NCBI RefSeq assembly: GCF_024539675.1
Contig: NZ_JAHHIT010000001.1
Coordinates: 1 to 64,000, forward strand
Source of the DNA: Streptomyces hilarionis
Lineage (GTDB): Bacteria; Actinomycetota; Actinomycetes; Streptomycetales; Streptomycetaceae
Length of the DNA: 64,000 nucleotides
Direction of reading: 5' to 3'
Position numbers and translations under genes: made by a program. The notes under the pieces are model-generated. The model ran no database searches and had not been told where the DNA came from. It saw nothing but the letters and a program-made list of their open reading frames with translations. Within the stretch, counting starts at the first letter, position 1, and each line of letters begins with the position of its first letter. Positions 30,543 through 39,248 of the stretch are shown here, in pieces.

Positions 30543-31796
30543 ATGACGCCTTGGGAACCCACCGTCGACGACCTGCTGCGCACCCTCGCGCCGCAGGTCG
30601 TCGGCGTGCTCACTCGCCGCTACGGGGACTTCGCGGCCGCCGAGGACGCTGTCCAGGACGCCCTGCTCGACGCCGCCAGGCAGTGGCCGGCCGAGGGCGT
30701 GCCGCGCAACCCGCGCGGCTGGCTCATGCAGGTCGCGAGCCGCCGGATGACCGAGCAGGTCCGAAGCGAGCAGGCACGCCGCCGGCGCGAAGAGTTGGTG
30801 GCCGGTCAGGTCCCGGCCGACCGTCGATCCGTACCAGGGGCCGACGCCGGGAACGAGAGCGCGCACGACGACACGCTCACGCTGCTGTTCCTGTGCTGCC
30901 ACCCCGTGCTGTCGCCGGCCTCGGCGATAGCACTCACGCTGCGGTCGGTCGGCGGCCTGACCACGAGTGAGATCGCCGCGGCCTTCCTTGTCCCGGAGGC
31001 GACCATGGGCCAGCGGATCAGCCGGGCCAAGCATCGGATCAAGGACTCCGGGGTTCCGTTCCGCATGCCGGACGCCGCCGAGTGGCCGGCTCGCCTGGAC
31101 GCCGTGCTGTACGTTCTCTATCTGATCTTCAACGAGGGTTACGCCAGTAGCGCCGGCACGGAGCTGCGGCGCGTCGCACTCTCCCGAGAGGCGATCCGCG
31201 TCACCAGGGCCGTCCACGCACTGCTGCCGGACAACGCCGAGGTGGCCGGCCTGCTCGCGCTGATGCTGCTCACCGAGGCACGCGGGGCCGCTCGTACCGG
31301 GCCGGACGGCGAACTCGTCCCGCTCGCCGAACAGGACCGAAGCCGATGGGACGCAGCCTCGATCGCCGAGGGCGTCTCGCTGATCACCGCCGCCCTGCCG
31401 CGCGGTCCTGTCGGCCCCTACCAGGTGCAAGCGGCGATCGCGGCCGTACACGACGAGACGCCCACCGCCGCCGACACCGACTGGCCTCAGATCCTCGCTC
31501 TGTACGGGGTGCTCGCCCGCATCTCCGACAACCCGCTGATCGTCCTGAATCGGGCGGTCGCCCTCGCCATGGTGGACGGTCCAGCCGCCGGCCTCGCCCT
31601 GCTCGCCGACCCGCCCTCCGCGCTCACCGGCCACCACCGCCTGTACGCGGTCCGGGCCCATCTGCACGAACTCGCAGGAGACGGGGAGGCCGCCGTCGCC
31701 GACTACCGCACGGCCGCCCGTCGCACCGCCAGCCTCCCGGAGCGACACCACCTCAGCCTGCGCGCCGCCCGCCTGGCCACCGCGTCGGGAAGGTGA
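30543..31796 (+). CDS. ECF RNA polymerase sigma factor, ECF42 type with C-terminal TPR-like extension
   Basis: A 417-residue sigma factor, about twice normal ECF length. Region 2 is at about residues 8-75 (FAAAEDAVQDALLDA, then GWLMQVASRRMTEQVR) and region 4 at about 115-170 (LTTSEIAAAFLVPEATMGQRISRAKHRI). The long C-terminal part contains YVLYLIFNEGYASS and Ala/Leu-rich helical repeats (AALPRGPVGPYQVQAAIAAVH, ending HLHELAGDGEAAVADYRTAA) as in the ECF42 group, where the extension is needed for activity. No anti-sigma gene is present. The DGPF gene 10 bases upstream is the group's hallmark partner. Confidence 0.92.
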   Translation: MTPWEPTVDDLLRTLAPQVVGVLTRRYGDFAAAEDAVQDALLDAARQWPAEGVPRNPRGWLMQVASRRMTEQVRSEQARRRREELVAGQVPADRRSVPGADAGNESAHDDTLTLLFLCCHPVLSPASAIALTLRSVGGLTTSEIAAAFLVPEATMGQRISRAKHRIKDSGVPFRMPDAAEWPARLDAVLYVLYLIFNEGYASSAGTELRRVALSREAIRVTRAVHALLPDNAEVAGLLALMLLTEARGAARTGPDGELVPLAEQDRSRWDAASIAEGVSLITAALPRGPVGPYQVQAAIAAVHDETPTAADTDWPQILALYGVLARISDNPLIVLNRAVALAMVDGPAAGLALLADPPSALTGHHRLYAVRAHLHELAGDGEAAVADYRTAARRTASLPERHHLSLRAARLATASGR

Positions 31797-32036
31797 GCCA
31801 CCGGTCGCAGGACAACGCGACAACGCGACATCGACACCCGCTACACGCAGGTCCTGTGCCCGTCACTCGCGGACACCGGTGGGGTCTCACGGTCCCGGAC
31901 CAAGTGCCCGTACGTGCCGCCGGGCGGCACGACCACCAGAGGATGGCAATACCCGCCGTTGCTCGAGCCGGCTGGAGTTCGCCGCCATCACCCACCTTCC
32001 TTGCTCGGCCCGGCGACGAGGCGCGGTGCCTTCCGA

Positions 32037-32489
32037 TCAGGCGACCGTGAAGTCGGCCGCCTTGGCGTCCAGGGTCGTGTCTCCATCCTGCGCGGTGACC
32101 AGGACGGCCACGTGCCACAGCCCCTTCGGGGAGCCTTCCGCATCGGCATGGGTGACGGCGACCCTGTAGGTGCATCGCCGGCTGTCCCCGCCCGAAGGCT
32201 TGCAGACGGCCGGCTCCGCACCGTCCATGTCGTTGACCGTGAGTTCCTTCGTCCCGAAGGACGACTTCGCCGGCCAGGCCAGCACCTTCACGCTCTTGAC
32301 CTCGGAGGACGCCGTGACGTCGGTGGTGAAGACCAGCGAACCGTCGCGGTCGGCGGCGGGAGCGGTGTAGCGGGCCTTGCCGTGCACCGGTGCCGGCGAC
32401 TGGTCCCCGGCGTGGGCGAGGGCGAAGGCGCCCGCGCCTGCGAAGACGACTGCACCGGCAGCAACGGACACGACGATACGACGCGACAT
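32037..32489 (-). CDS. DUF5707-type secreted protein
   Basis: A 150-residue exported protein. AGGAGAA lies before the ATG at 32489. The N-terminus MSRRIVVSVAAGAVVFAG-AGAFALAHA is a Sec signal peptide with likely cleavage after AHA. The mature part is a beta-rich domain with SLVFTTDVTASSEVKSVKVLAWPAKS, one Cys pair (VCKPSGGDSRRCTYRV) and GLWHVAVLVTAQDGDTT, resembling the small DUF5707 proteins of Streptomyces. The function is unknown. It is a single-gene unit facing the sigma-factor gene. Confidence 0.75.
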   Translation of the reverse strand: MSRRIVVSVAAGAVVFAGAGAFALAHAGDQSPAPVHGKARYTAPAADRDGSLVFTTDVTASSEVKSVKVLAWPAKSSFGTKELTVNDMDGAEPAVCKPSGGDSRRCTYRVAVTHADAEGSPKGLWHVAVLVTAQDGDTTLDAKAADFTVA

Positions 32490-32859
32490 GAGAAGTTCTC
32501 CTGAAAGTCTGAGCTGGATCCCGCCGGCGCTCTCGGTGGCGCCGTGCTCCCATACTGGCCGCGCCGAGCCCGCCGGGTATGAGCACGCGTACTCAACTCC
32601 AGCCTGAGTAAAGGCCGTTAAGCGAGTAGTCGCTGACCTGGTGACTGCGGCCACCGACCCCGGGGAGCCCCAGAGCTGCTCCGGCGATCCCATATGGGAC
32701 GTCATCCACACCGTGTCCGGCAAGCCGGACGGACACCCCGTGGTGCGGCAGCGGCCCGAGTCAGGAGAAGCGACCCGGGCGACTCCCGGGGCGAGAGCCG
32801 TGGCCGCCGAAGCTGGAGGAGCATGGTCGAGCGCCGGGCCACGCCCCCCCCCAGCCGCA
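32490..32859. other. Intergenic region between two minus-strand units
   Basis: It contains the presumed promoter of the DUF5707 gene and the 3' flank of the NmrA-like gene. No open frame has a ribosome site or recognisable product, and no strong hairpin or repeat is seen. Confidence 0.5.
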
Positions 32860-33708
32860 TCAGCGGCTCCGGTGCATCTCTCGTTCGAGGAGGGCGCGGA
32901 ACGTCCCCGCGGGTCTGCCGGTGAGGCGCTGGACGGTGTCGGTGACGCGGTCCTCCGCTCCCTGCGCGATGGCATGATCCATGGCGGCCAGCATCGAGGC
33001 GAACTCCGACGGCATCAGCCTCTCGAAACGGTCGCGCATCTCCTCGTGCGACACACGACGATGTACCACAGGCCGACCGGTGACCTCGGTGGCGATCTCG
33101 GCGATGTCGTCGTAGCTGAGCGTCTCCGGCCCGGTGAGTACGAGATCGGTGCCGGGTGCGTGCTCGTCCGTCAGAGCGTGCACGGCGGCGGCCGCGATGT
33201 CCTCGGCGTCGACGAAACCGACCCGGCCGTCGGCGGTAGCGCTCCAGATGGTGCCGTCTTCGCGGATGCTGTCCGCGTGCATGTGCGTGCCGGTGAAGTT
33301 CTGCATGAACCACGAAGGACGCAGTACCGCCCACTGCTCGAAAAGGTCGGGCAGGGTCTGGTGCACCGCTCCCACCCCGGCGCCACCCTCGGGGACGGCC
33401 GAGGAGCTCAGGAGGACTGCCCGACGCACGCCGAGAGCCCGGGCGCGCCGGAGGAAGGGCTCCATCACCACCGCCGGACCGGTGTCGCCCACGGGCGGTA
33501 TGACGTACATGCGATCGGCTCCCTCGAGCGCGTCGGCATGGGTGGCGGGGTCGTACCAGTCGAAGACGACCGGCTCCGCGCCGGGGACTGGGGCAGCATG
33601 TCGGCTGGCGGCCCTGACACGGTGGCCGGCGGCCACCAGCTGGGCGGTGGTTCGGCTCCCTGTGGTTCCGGTGGCGCCGATGACGAGGGTGGCGTGGGTG
33701 GCTGTCAT
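32860..33708 (-). CDS. NmrA/atypical SDR NAD(P)-binding protein
   Basis: A 282-residue Rossmann protein with the N-terminal TLVIGATGTTGSRTTAQLVA nucleotide-binding motif, VVFDWYDPATHADALEGADR, RRAVLLSSSAVPEGG, and the substrate-site stretch LRPSWFMQNFTG typical of NmrA-like and ergot-type SDRs. These act as NAD(P)H sensors, quinone reductases or reductases. Its ATG overlaps the upstream SnoaL-like stop (ATGA), so the two are co-translated. The pair is divergent from a TetR gene and likely repressed by it. Confidence 0.9.
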   Translation of the reverse strand: MTATHATLVIGATGTTGSRTTAQLVAAGHRVRAASRHAAPVPGAEPVVFDWYDPATHADALEGADRMYVIPPVGDTGPAVVMEPFLRRARALGVRRAVLLSSSAVPEGGAGVGAVHQTLPDLFEQWAVLRPSWFMQNFTGTHMHADSIREDGTIWSATADGRVGFVDAEDIAAAAVHALTDEHAPGTDLVLTGPETLSYDDIAEIATEVTGRPVVHRRVSHEEMRDRFERLMPSEFASMLAAMDHAIAQGAEDRVTDTVQRLTGRPAGTFRALLEREMHRSR

Positions 33709-34127
33709 CGGCTGCTCCCGGCGAAGTCCGTGCCGACGGGGGCGGCGAGAGGGTTCCAATAGTCGCGATAGGAGGTGATGCGCCCGTTCCGCACACTCAC
33801 GACGGCGATATACGTCATGTCGAAGGTGCCGCCGGTTCGCACCACACGGCCGACGCCGCGCATCTCGGCCACGATGGTCTGCGGATCGGTGGTCTCGTGG
33901 ATCAGCAGGTCGGGGAAGTCGTGGAGATCGATGTGGTCGGGGTACGGACGCATGTACGCGGCGATGGCCTCCCTGCCCTCCAGGCGCCTGGGGCGCCCCT
34001 CGGGGGCGAACGGGAACTCCATCACGGCGTCCTCGGCCCACAGGGCGACCCATGCGGTGACGTCCTTGTTCAGGAGCAGCCGCAGGCTGTGGCGGTAGAG
34101 GTCTGCCGGAGAAGCGGGTGCGGACAT
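33705..34127 (-). CDS. SnoaL/NTF2-like domain protein
   Basis: A 140-residue single-domain protein with DLYRHSLRLLLNKDVTAWVAL and WAEDAVMEFPFAPEGRPRRL at the N-terminus and ISYRDYWNPLA at the C-terminus, the pattern of the SnoaL-like cone-shaped fold. Family members are small isomerases, cyclases, hydrolases or ligand binders; the reaction here cannot be told. Upstream of its ATG is the short region with two tandem TetR-type operators, shared with the divergent regulator. Confidence 0.88.
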   Translation of the reverse strand: MSAPASPADLYRHSLRLLLNKDVTAWVALWAEDAVMEFPFAPEGRPRRLEGREAIAAYMRPYPDHIDLHDFPDLLIHETTDPQTIVAEMRGVGRVVRTGGTFDMTYIAVVSVRNGRITSYRDYWNPLAAPVGTDFAGSSR

Positions 34128-34148
34128 GAGTGTCCTCCATCTCGTAGA

Positions 34149-34195
34149 ATACGGACCCGAGGTCCGCTTCGACGATACGGACTCCGGGTCCGCTT
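34149..34195. promoter_or_regulatory. Two tandem TetR-type operators
   Basis: Two copies of a dyad, CGGACC-CGA-GGTCCG (core 34152-34166) and CGGACT-CCG-GGTCCG (core 34178-34192), share flanking ATA on the left and CTT on the right and are offset by 26 bases. They occupy the gap between the divergent SnoaL-like and TetR genes. Binding at both would control both directions. Confidence 0.75.
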
Positions 34196-34213
34196 TACAA
34201 ATGGAGGAGTCGC

Positions 34214-34822
34214 ATGCCCGAGCGCAGGTCCCGTAAGGACGCCGCCCGCAACCGGGAGGCCGTCCTCGCGGCCGCCGACGACCTCTTCGCGCGCTCCGGG
34301 AGCCCCGAGGACATCACCATGGTCGATATCGCGACGGCGGCCGGAGTCGGCAAGGGGACGCTCTTCCGCGCTTTCGGCGACCGCGCCGGCCTCCTTCGCG
34401 CGCTGTACGAGGCGCGGCTCGACCCCCTCAGGGAGGCCATGGAATCCGGCCCCCCGCCTCTGGGACCCGCCGCTTCCCCACAGCAGCGTGTGCCCGCTCT
34501 GCTCGACGCCCTCCTGTGCTTCAAACTCGACAACCGCCGCCTCGCGTTGTCCCTCGAGGAGAGCGGGAGCGGCAGCCCCTATCAGGCGGAGCACTACGAA
34601 CGGTGGCACGGGCTGCTCCGAGCCGCCCTCGAACAGATCCCCGGCCTGACCGACGCCGACTTCACCGCCCACACCCTGCTGGCTGCCGTCCGCGCCGACC
34701 TCGTCGAGTACCTGGCCGGGCGGGAGGGCGTGCCGCGCGACACGATGCGCACGCAGTTGGCGAACTACACCGCCAAACTCATCGAGCGCGGTCCCGGGCA
34801 CAGGGCGAGCATCGGCGACTGA
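34214..34822 (+). CDS. TetR-family transcriptional regulator
   Basis: A 202-residue regulator. The N-terminal helix-turn-helix is clear: NREAVLAAADDLFARSGSPE, then ITMVDIATAAGVGKGTLFRAFGDR. The C-terminal ligand domain has an acidic LEESGSGSPYQAEHYERWHG segment and ends basic. GGAGG precedes the ATG. The divergent arrangement and the tandem operators make it the likely repressor of itself and of the SnoaL/NmrA pair. Confidence 0.95.
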   Translation: MPERRSRKDAARNREAVLAAADDLFARSGSPEDITMVDIATAAGVGKGTLFRAFGDRAGLLRALYEARLDPLREAMESGPPPLGPAASPQQRVPALLDALLCFKLDNRRLALSLEESGSGSPYQAEHYERWHGLLRAALEQIPGLTDADFTAHTLLAAVRADLVEYLAGREGVPRDTMRTQLANYTAKLIERGPGHRASIGD

Positions 34823-35398
34823 CCCGCCACAGGAACCACCTCCACGGGATCTCTCCGTATCAGGCTGCTCGGGCGTTCGGCTCGACGCCAGGGCCGGCTG
34901 TGCGGGCGTCGCACGGGCCCCGCGTACGGAGCGGCAGCTTGGCCAGTGACTCGGCGTACGGTGCGCCGTGACGGGCCAGACGGAGATCGCCCGCGCCCGC
35001 GCCTCCGACGTCCCGTCGGGCGCTGTACCGGTGATCGACGATGCCGGGAGGCGATGGCCCGGTGGCCGCTCGGGAGCCAAGGGCGAGGAACAGGCCTGAG
35101 GGTGATCGACGACGTCGGTTCGCCGGGGATGCGCAAGGCCATGGTGTCCAGAGAGACGGTGGCGGCACAGCAGCCGGGAGACGGTGGCGCAGACCTGCAC
35201 GACGGCCGCCGGCCGTCCCGTCGCGCCGCCCCGACCGGCGCTTTCGAGGCGGCGATGCGAGTGTGGCGGTGAGGGCGGACCGGGCGGACGCCGGGCCCGA
35301 TCCTCGTGGGGCGTAGAGCGCGACCATCGTGCACGACCGGCCCAGGTTGACGCTTGCCGTGATGGTTCCCAAGCTGGAGGGTGGAAGGGGCTGTGATC
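34823..35398. other. Long intergenic region without a recognisable gene
   Basis: About 575 bases separate the TetR and phosphatase genes. Open frames exist on both strands but show Arg/Pro-rich shadow composition and no ribosome sites or motifs. A short frame encoding VIDDVGSPGMRKAMVSRETV (about 35102-35161) has normal-looking composition and may be a decayed fragment; its origin is not recognised. Confidence 0.45.
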
Positions 35399-36631
35399 GT
35401 GAGCGGTGGGCGTAGTGGACTTTCCCGGCTGCTGACCGCGGCGGAAAGGGCGGCGCCGGTCGACGCCGTCGCGGTGGTGGCTGAGGACCTGCGGCAGCGG
35501 TTCGGGGCCAAAAAGGTGTCCTTCCTCATCGTGGATCTGACGGGCAAAGCGGTGGCGCGCCTGGCCACTGCCGTCGGCGTGGAGGGTGCGCCGGAAGCGG
35601 AGCGGATTCCCCTGTTCGGCAGCGTCTACGAGCGGGTCATCCGCACCCAACGGCTCTATCAGGAGTCGACCGGTCAGGGACAACGGGTGATCGCGCCGGT
35701 CACCAACCGGGGCGACGCCATCGGACTGCTGGAGCTGCTCCTGCCCGCCGCACCCGGCGACGAGGTCCTTGACGAGGTCGGCGAAGCTGCCCACATCCTG
35801 GCTTACGTCGTGATCGCCAACGGACGCTTCACGGACTTCTACACCTGGGGCAAACGCTCCCGGCCTCCCACACTGGCAGCTGAAATCCAGTACCAGCTCC
35901 TCCCCCTCTCCCTGTCGTGCGAGGCTGCGCAGTTCACCTTGTGCGGGAGCTTGGAGCCTTCGGAGGACCTCAGCGGCGACACCTTCGACTACGCGCTCGA
36001 CCGCGACACCCTGCACGTGTCGGTGACCGACCCCATGGGCCACGACATGGCTTCCGCCCTGGCCGCCACCGTCTTGTGGCGGCCTTGCGCGCCGCCCGTC
36101 GTGCCGGAGTCGGCCTGGCCGAGCAAGCCCAACTGGCCGACCGCGTTCTGGCCGATCACGGCCGCGGTCACGCCACCGGGCAACTGCTTCGCATCGACCT
36201 CCACACCGGACGCGCCCGGTTCGTCAACGCCGGCCACCCCTGGCCACTGCGCGTGCGCGAGGGCACTGCGCAGGCGGTCATCTGCGAAGTGGACCACCCC
36301 TTCGCCCTGGCCGCCCCCCCAGCCCTACCGGGTCCAGGACCTCGATCTGCGCCGCGGTGACCGTCTGCTCCTGGTGACCGATGGCATGCTCGAACGCCAT
36401 GGGGAGACGGTCGACCTGCTCGCACTGCTGAAGCGCACACGGCATCTGCACCCGCGGGAGGCAGCGCTGACGCTGACGTCCGCGGTCCGGGACGCGGCCG
36501 GAGGCCGGCCGGCAGACGATGCCACCGTGGTGTGCTTGGACTGGCACGGCCCCCAGGAGACCCTGCGCCGCGTCGACTCCGGCGCGGACACTCGACAGGC
36601 CTCAGGCGGCCGCACCGAGCAGATACCGTGA
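35399..36631 (+). CDS. SpoIIE-type PP2C phosphatase with two compensating frameshifts
   Basis: A GTG at 35399, eight bases after GGAAGGGG, is the best of several GTG codons. The product would be 410 residues. The N-terminal GAF-like part ([13 protein letters not shown], then [14 protein letters not shown]) is followed by the phosphatase domain ([21 protein letters not shown], then [10 protein letters not shown]) and ends [18 protein letters not shown] and [14 protein letters not shown]. From about 36076 to 36312 the open frame is nonsense ([18 protein letters not shown]), while the neighbouring frame reads [20 protein letters not shown] and [15 protein letters not shown], the missing conserved part including the NAGHP motif. 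One base is lost near 36076 and one gained in a C-run at about 36314-36320. This is either a sequencing error or an inactivated enzyme. Confidence 0.75.
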   Translation: MSGGRSGLSRLLTAAERAAPVDAVAVVAEDLRQRFGAKKVSFLIVDLTGKAVARLATAVGVEGAPEAERIPLFGSVYERVIRTQRLYQESTGQGQRVIAPVTNRGDAIGLLELLLPAAPGDEVLDEVGEAAHILAYVVIANGRFTDFYTWGKRSRPPTLAAEIQYQLLPLSLSCEAAQFTLCGSLEPSEDLSGDTFDYALDRDTLHVSVTDPMGHDMASALAATVLWRPCAPPVVPESAWPSKPNWPTAFWPITAAVTPPGNCFASTSTPDAPGSSTPATPGHCACARALRRRSSAKWTTPSPWPPPQPYRVQDLDLRRGDRLLLVTDGMLERHGETVDLLALLKRTRHLHPREAALTLTSAVRDAAGGRPADDATVVCLDWHGPQETLRRVDSGADTRQASGGRTEQIP

Positions 36632-37027
36632 CCGGCTTCGCCGCGGTCGTGGCCCGGGGCGCCGCGGTGCGCCGGCACGGCGAACGCTCCATCGGGTACC
36701 GAAGCCACGAAGGCTCGACGACGAATCCCGGAAACGGCGTACGGAGCAACCGGCCCGAGGCCGAACAGCGCCGCTGGTCGGTCCGGGACGCGGTGATCGT
36801 CGTCCGCAGCCCGCGCTCGGCAGGTGCGAAGCCGGTCGGCGCCTTCAGCGCGCCGGTCGCACCACCACTCCGGACCGGACGGCCATCGCCGGGTCCTCGG
36901 GAAGTCGATGGCGGCGGACGCGCCTGGCTGCGGCGGTTCACCCGTTCGGCCGGTCCAGGACGCCGTTCGGGCGACTGCGCTGTCTCATGATGGGTGAACC
37001 GCGACCCATTCGTGCGGGAGGTGGCTG
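36632..37027. other. Intergenic region without a recognisable gene
   Basis: About 400 bases. Frames on both strands are Arg/Gly/Pro-rich and lack ribosome sites and motifs. Nothing else is seen apart from GGGAGGT at the right end, which serves the next small frame. Confidence 0.45.
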
Positions 37028-37273
37028 ATGCATCACGTGCGCGCCAAACGAACGACAACGGCGAGCGGCCCTGGACGGCGCCGGCGTGCTCTCGAACGCG
37101 TCGGCAGCGCTCTGTGCGGCGAGTCGTCGACCGACAAGCCGACCCTCCCATCCGATGGCGCGCTGGAGCGTGAGGATCGCTGCCCGCGCCGTAGGGAGAA
37201 GGTGGCAGCCGCGGTCGGCACAAGCCTCGCCGGTGCGCCGACCGACGCCGAACACGGGAAGCGGCGGGTATGA
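37028..37273 (+). CDS. Hypothetical small basic protein
   Basis: An 81-residue frame with GGGAGGT five bases before its ATG. Its stop overlaps the next gene's ATG (ATGA), which argues for translation. The product is rich in Arg and Lys with no membrane segment or recognisable domain. It could be a leader that couples translation to the membrane protein that follows rather than a functional protein. Confidence 0.4.
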   Translation: MHHVRAKRTTTASGPGRRRRALERVGSALCGESSTDKPTLPSDGALEREDRCPRRREKVAAAVGTSLAGAPTDAEHGKRRV

Positions 37274-37839
37274 GCGGGCGCACCAACGAAGGGCCCCCGC
37301 GGGCGGGCCTGGCCGTGGGACGCTCATCCGAGCGACCGCGGTTGGTGGAGCGATGGCGCGAGGCCGCAGATCGGCACCTCACCCCCACCAAGCAGTCGCT
37401 GATCGTCACGTGGGGGTCCTTCGGCGCAACGTGGGGAACGGTACGTCTGATCACCCATGGCATCCGGGGCGGGTGGCTCCCCTGGGGCAATGTCTCCGCC
37501 AGCGGCGAACACCTGCACCACTACAACTTCGGTATCGCCACCCTCGCCTGTGTCGGCCTGGTCGCCGTACGCGGTGATGACAGGGCCGTGGGCCACCCAG
37601 CGGTCGCTGCGGCGTACGGTGCCGGAACTGCCCTGATCACCGACGAGTTCGCACTGTTGCTGGATCTACAGGACGTCTACTGGGCCGAGCAGGGGCGCCT
37701 CAGCGTCGACGTGTCCCTCGGCGTTCTCGCCGCACTCGGCACCTACCTCACCGCCAAGCCCTTCTGGGACGAGATCGCCAAGATCACCCGACGTCATATC
37801 TCCTCTGCGGCAAAGCGCAGCCTCGCGTCAGCAGGTTGA
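37270..37839 (+). CDS. Conserved actinobacterial integral membrane protein
   Basis: A 189-residue protein. A polar N-terminal 45 residues precede about four hydrophobic segments: SLIVTWGSFGATWGTVRLI, then FGIATLACVGLVAV, AVAAAYGAGTALIT and VSLGVLAALGTYLTA. Conserved-looking polar motifs are GEHLHHYNFGI and TDEFALLLDLQDVYW between the segments. The layout is of a small conserved membrane family in actinobacteria without assigned function. It is convergent with the DinB-like gene, 19 bases apart. Confidence 0.75.
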   Translation: MSGRTNEGPPRAGLAVGRSSERPRLVERWREAADRHLTPTKQSLIVTWGSFGATWGTVRLITHGIRGGWLPWGNVSASGEHLHHYNFGIATLACVGLVAVRGDDRAVGHPAVAAAYGAGTALITDEFALLLDLQDVYWAEQGRLSVDVSLGVLAALGTYLTAKPFWDEIAKITRRHISSAAKRSLASAG

Positions 37840-37858
37840 GAGAGGCGACCTGCCGTGG

Positions 37859-38374
37859 TCACCGCCGGCCCTCGGTCATGGCCCGCTCCGGGAGGAGGGC
37901 GAGGAGTTGTTTCGTGTGGCCGGGCAGTTCTGCCCGCGTCAGTCCGGTGACGATGTCGCGCAGGGCCATGGGCTCGTCGACCAGGAGGGTGTCGTGGGAC
38001 AGGAGCAGGACGGGCACCCGGGTGTCGAGCTCGGTGTCGCTGAGCGCCGCACCTGCGGTGAGTGCGCACAGGGCGGCCGCTTGCCCTTGGATGCGGTCCC
38101 GGAGACCGGCGTTGCCTCCGACATGGGAGATGGTGTGCCGGATGGTCCAGGCATCGAGGGCGATCCGGTTGTCGTACGTCGTGTGGGCCCCGGCTGCGAT
38201 GTCCGCGACCGCGGCGATGGTGGCGGCGCTGATGAGAGAGACGTGCGCGAGGATCTCGTCGGCGTTCCACTCTCCGTCGGGCGGGGCGGGGCTGGGGTCG
38301 AGGGCGCCGGCCACGGTGGCGGCGGCGTCGAGCAGTGCTCGGTAGGCGTCCTGGAGTGAGCCGGTGTCCTGCAT
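37859..38374 (-). CDS. DinB/maleylpyruvate isomerase-type helical-bundle protein
   Basis: A 171-residue protein. ATG at 38374 with AGGTG upstream is preferred over GTG at 38383. GEWNADEILAHVSLISAATI, then AWTIRHTISHVGGNAGLRDR fit the DinB-like four-helix bundle with spaced histidines; VLLLSHDTLLVDEPMALRDI follows. Such proteins are often thiol-dependent transferases or isomerases; the substrate is unknown. It lies 58 bases downstream of the ArsR-SRPBCC gene in the same direction, so it probably shares its transcript. Confidence 0.75.
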   Translation of the reverse strand: MQDTGSLQDAYRALLDAAATVAGALDPSPAPPDGEWNADEILAHVSLISAATIAAVADIAAGAHTTYDNRIALDAWTIRHTISHVGGNAGLRDRIQGQAAALCALTAGAALSDTELDTRVPVLLLSHDTLLVDEPMALRDIVTGLTRAELPGHTKQLLALLPERAMTEGRR

Positions 38375-38432
38375 GAGTGGCACCTGTCTGTGCGGACGTG
38401 TGCGGAATGGACCGGGGGCTGAGAGGCGCGGC

Positions 38433-39248
38433 TCAGGTGTGGGCGCGGGTCATCTCCCAGGGCGCCTGCGGCAGGACCTCGCCGGTCTCCAGCATCGACT
38501 TGAGGTTGGCCAGCACGGCCGGCCAGCCGGCCGAGATGCCGCCCAGCATTTCCTGGTTGGGGAGCCTCTCATGGGTCACGGTGAGGCGGACGATGTCCTG
38601 GTGCGGCTCGACGAGGAACGTGACCACCGACGGCTCTCTCGACGATGAGGCGTCGGGGGCGTCGTCGAACGTGATGACCAGCCGTGTCGGCGGCTCGGTT
38701 TCCAGGACGCGGCCCACCACGTCGATCTTGCCCGAGCCGTCGGCTCGCCGGTGCTCCCAGGTCGATCCGGGCTGCCAGTCGGAGACGTTCGCGTGTCCCC
38801 AGTAGCGCGCGGTCAGGTCGGCGTCGGTCAGGGCCTGCCACACCTGCTCCGCATGGGCGTGGATGTAGGTGACGTAGACGTAGTCCGGCACCGACGGGGG
38901 TGTGGGTGCGTTGGTCATGGCGTACTCCTCTGCCTGGTGCTTGATGGCGCTGATCGCTTGCAGGCGGGGTTTGTCGAAGCCGGAGATCCAGCGCTCGTCG
39001 ATTGCGTGGATCGGGGTCGGGTTCAGGTAGTGCAGCCGCTCGCGGCCGCGCCGTACGACGGTGACGAGGTCGGCCCGCACGAGGATGTCCAGGTGCTGCG
39101 TCGCCGACTGACGGGCCATGTCAAGGCGCTCGCACAGTTCGCGCAGCGTCTGTCCGTTGTGCTCGCGCAGCCGGTCGAGCAGGAGCCGCCGGGTGGGATC
39201 GGCGAGCGCCTTGAACACCGAGTCGATCGCTGCTGCTTCGAGGTTCAC
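38433..39248 (-). CDS. ArsR-type regulator fused to an SRPBCC (AHSA1-like) domain
   Basis: A 271-residue two-domain protein. Residues 1-105 are an ArsR winged helix (VFKALADPTRRLLLDRLREH, then ELCERLDMARQSATQHLDIL, then HYLNPTPIHAIDERWI). Residues about 120-265 are a START/SRPBCC ligand-binding domain (VYVTYIHAHAEQVWQALTDA, ending MLGGISAGWPAVLANLKSML). In many actinobacteria these are separate adjacent genes; here a continuous frame joins them through KHQAEEYAMTNAP, although that internal ATG (38918-38920) could also be a separate start. A ligand sensed by the SRPBCC domain may tune DNA binding (inference). Confidence 0.9.
   Translation of the reverse strand: MNLEAAAIDSVFKALADPTRRLLLDRLREHNGQTLRELCERLDMARQSATQHLDILVRADLVTVVRRGRERLHYLNPTPIHAIDERWISGFDKPRLQAISAIKHQAEEYAMTNAPTPPSVPDYVYVTYIHAHAEQVWQALTDADLTARYWGHANVSDWQPGSTWEHRRADGSGKIDVVGRVLETEPPTRLVITFDDAPDASSSREPSVVTFLVEPHQDIVRLTVTHERLPNQEMLGGISAGWPAVLANLKSMLETGEVLPQAPWEMTRAHT

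Noticed and set aside
35102..35270. Short stretch with normal-looking protein sequence in the gap after the TetR gene
   Set aside because: Too short, no start or ribosome site, and no family resemblance; kept only as a note in the gap entry.
36519..37028. Two overlapping plus-strand frames of about 150-170 codons after the phosphatase gene
   Set aside because: Low-complexity Arg/Gly/Pro composition, start codons inside the phosphatase gene, no recognisable product.
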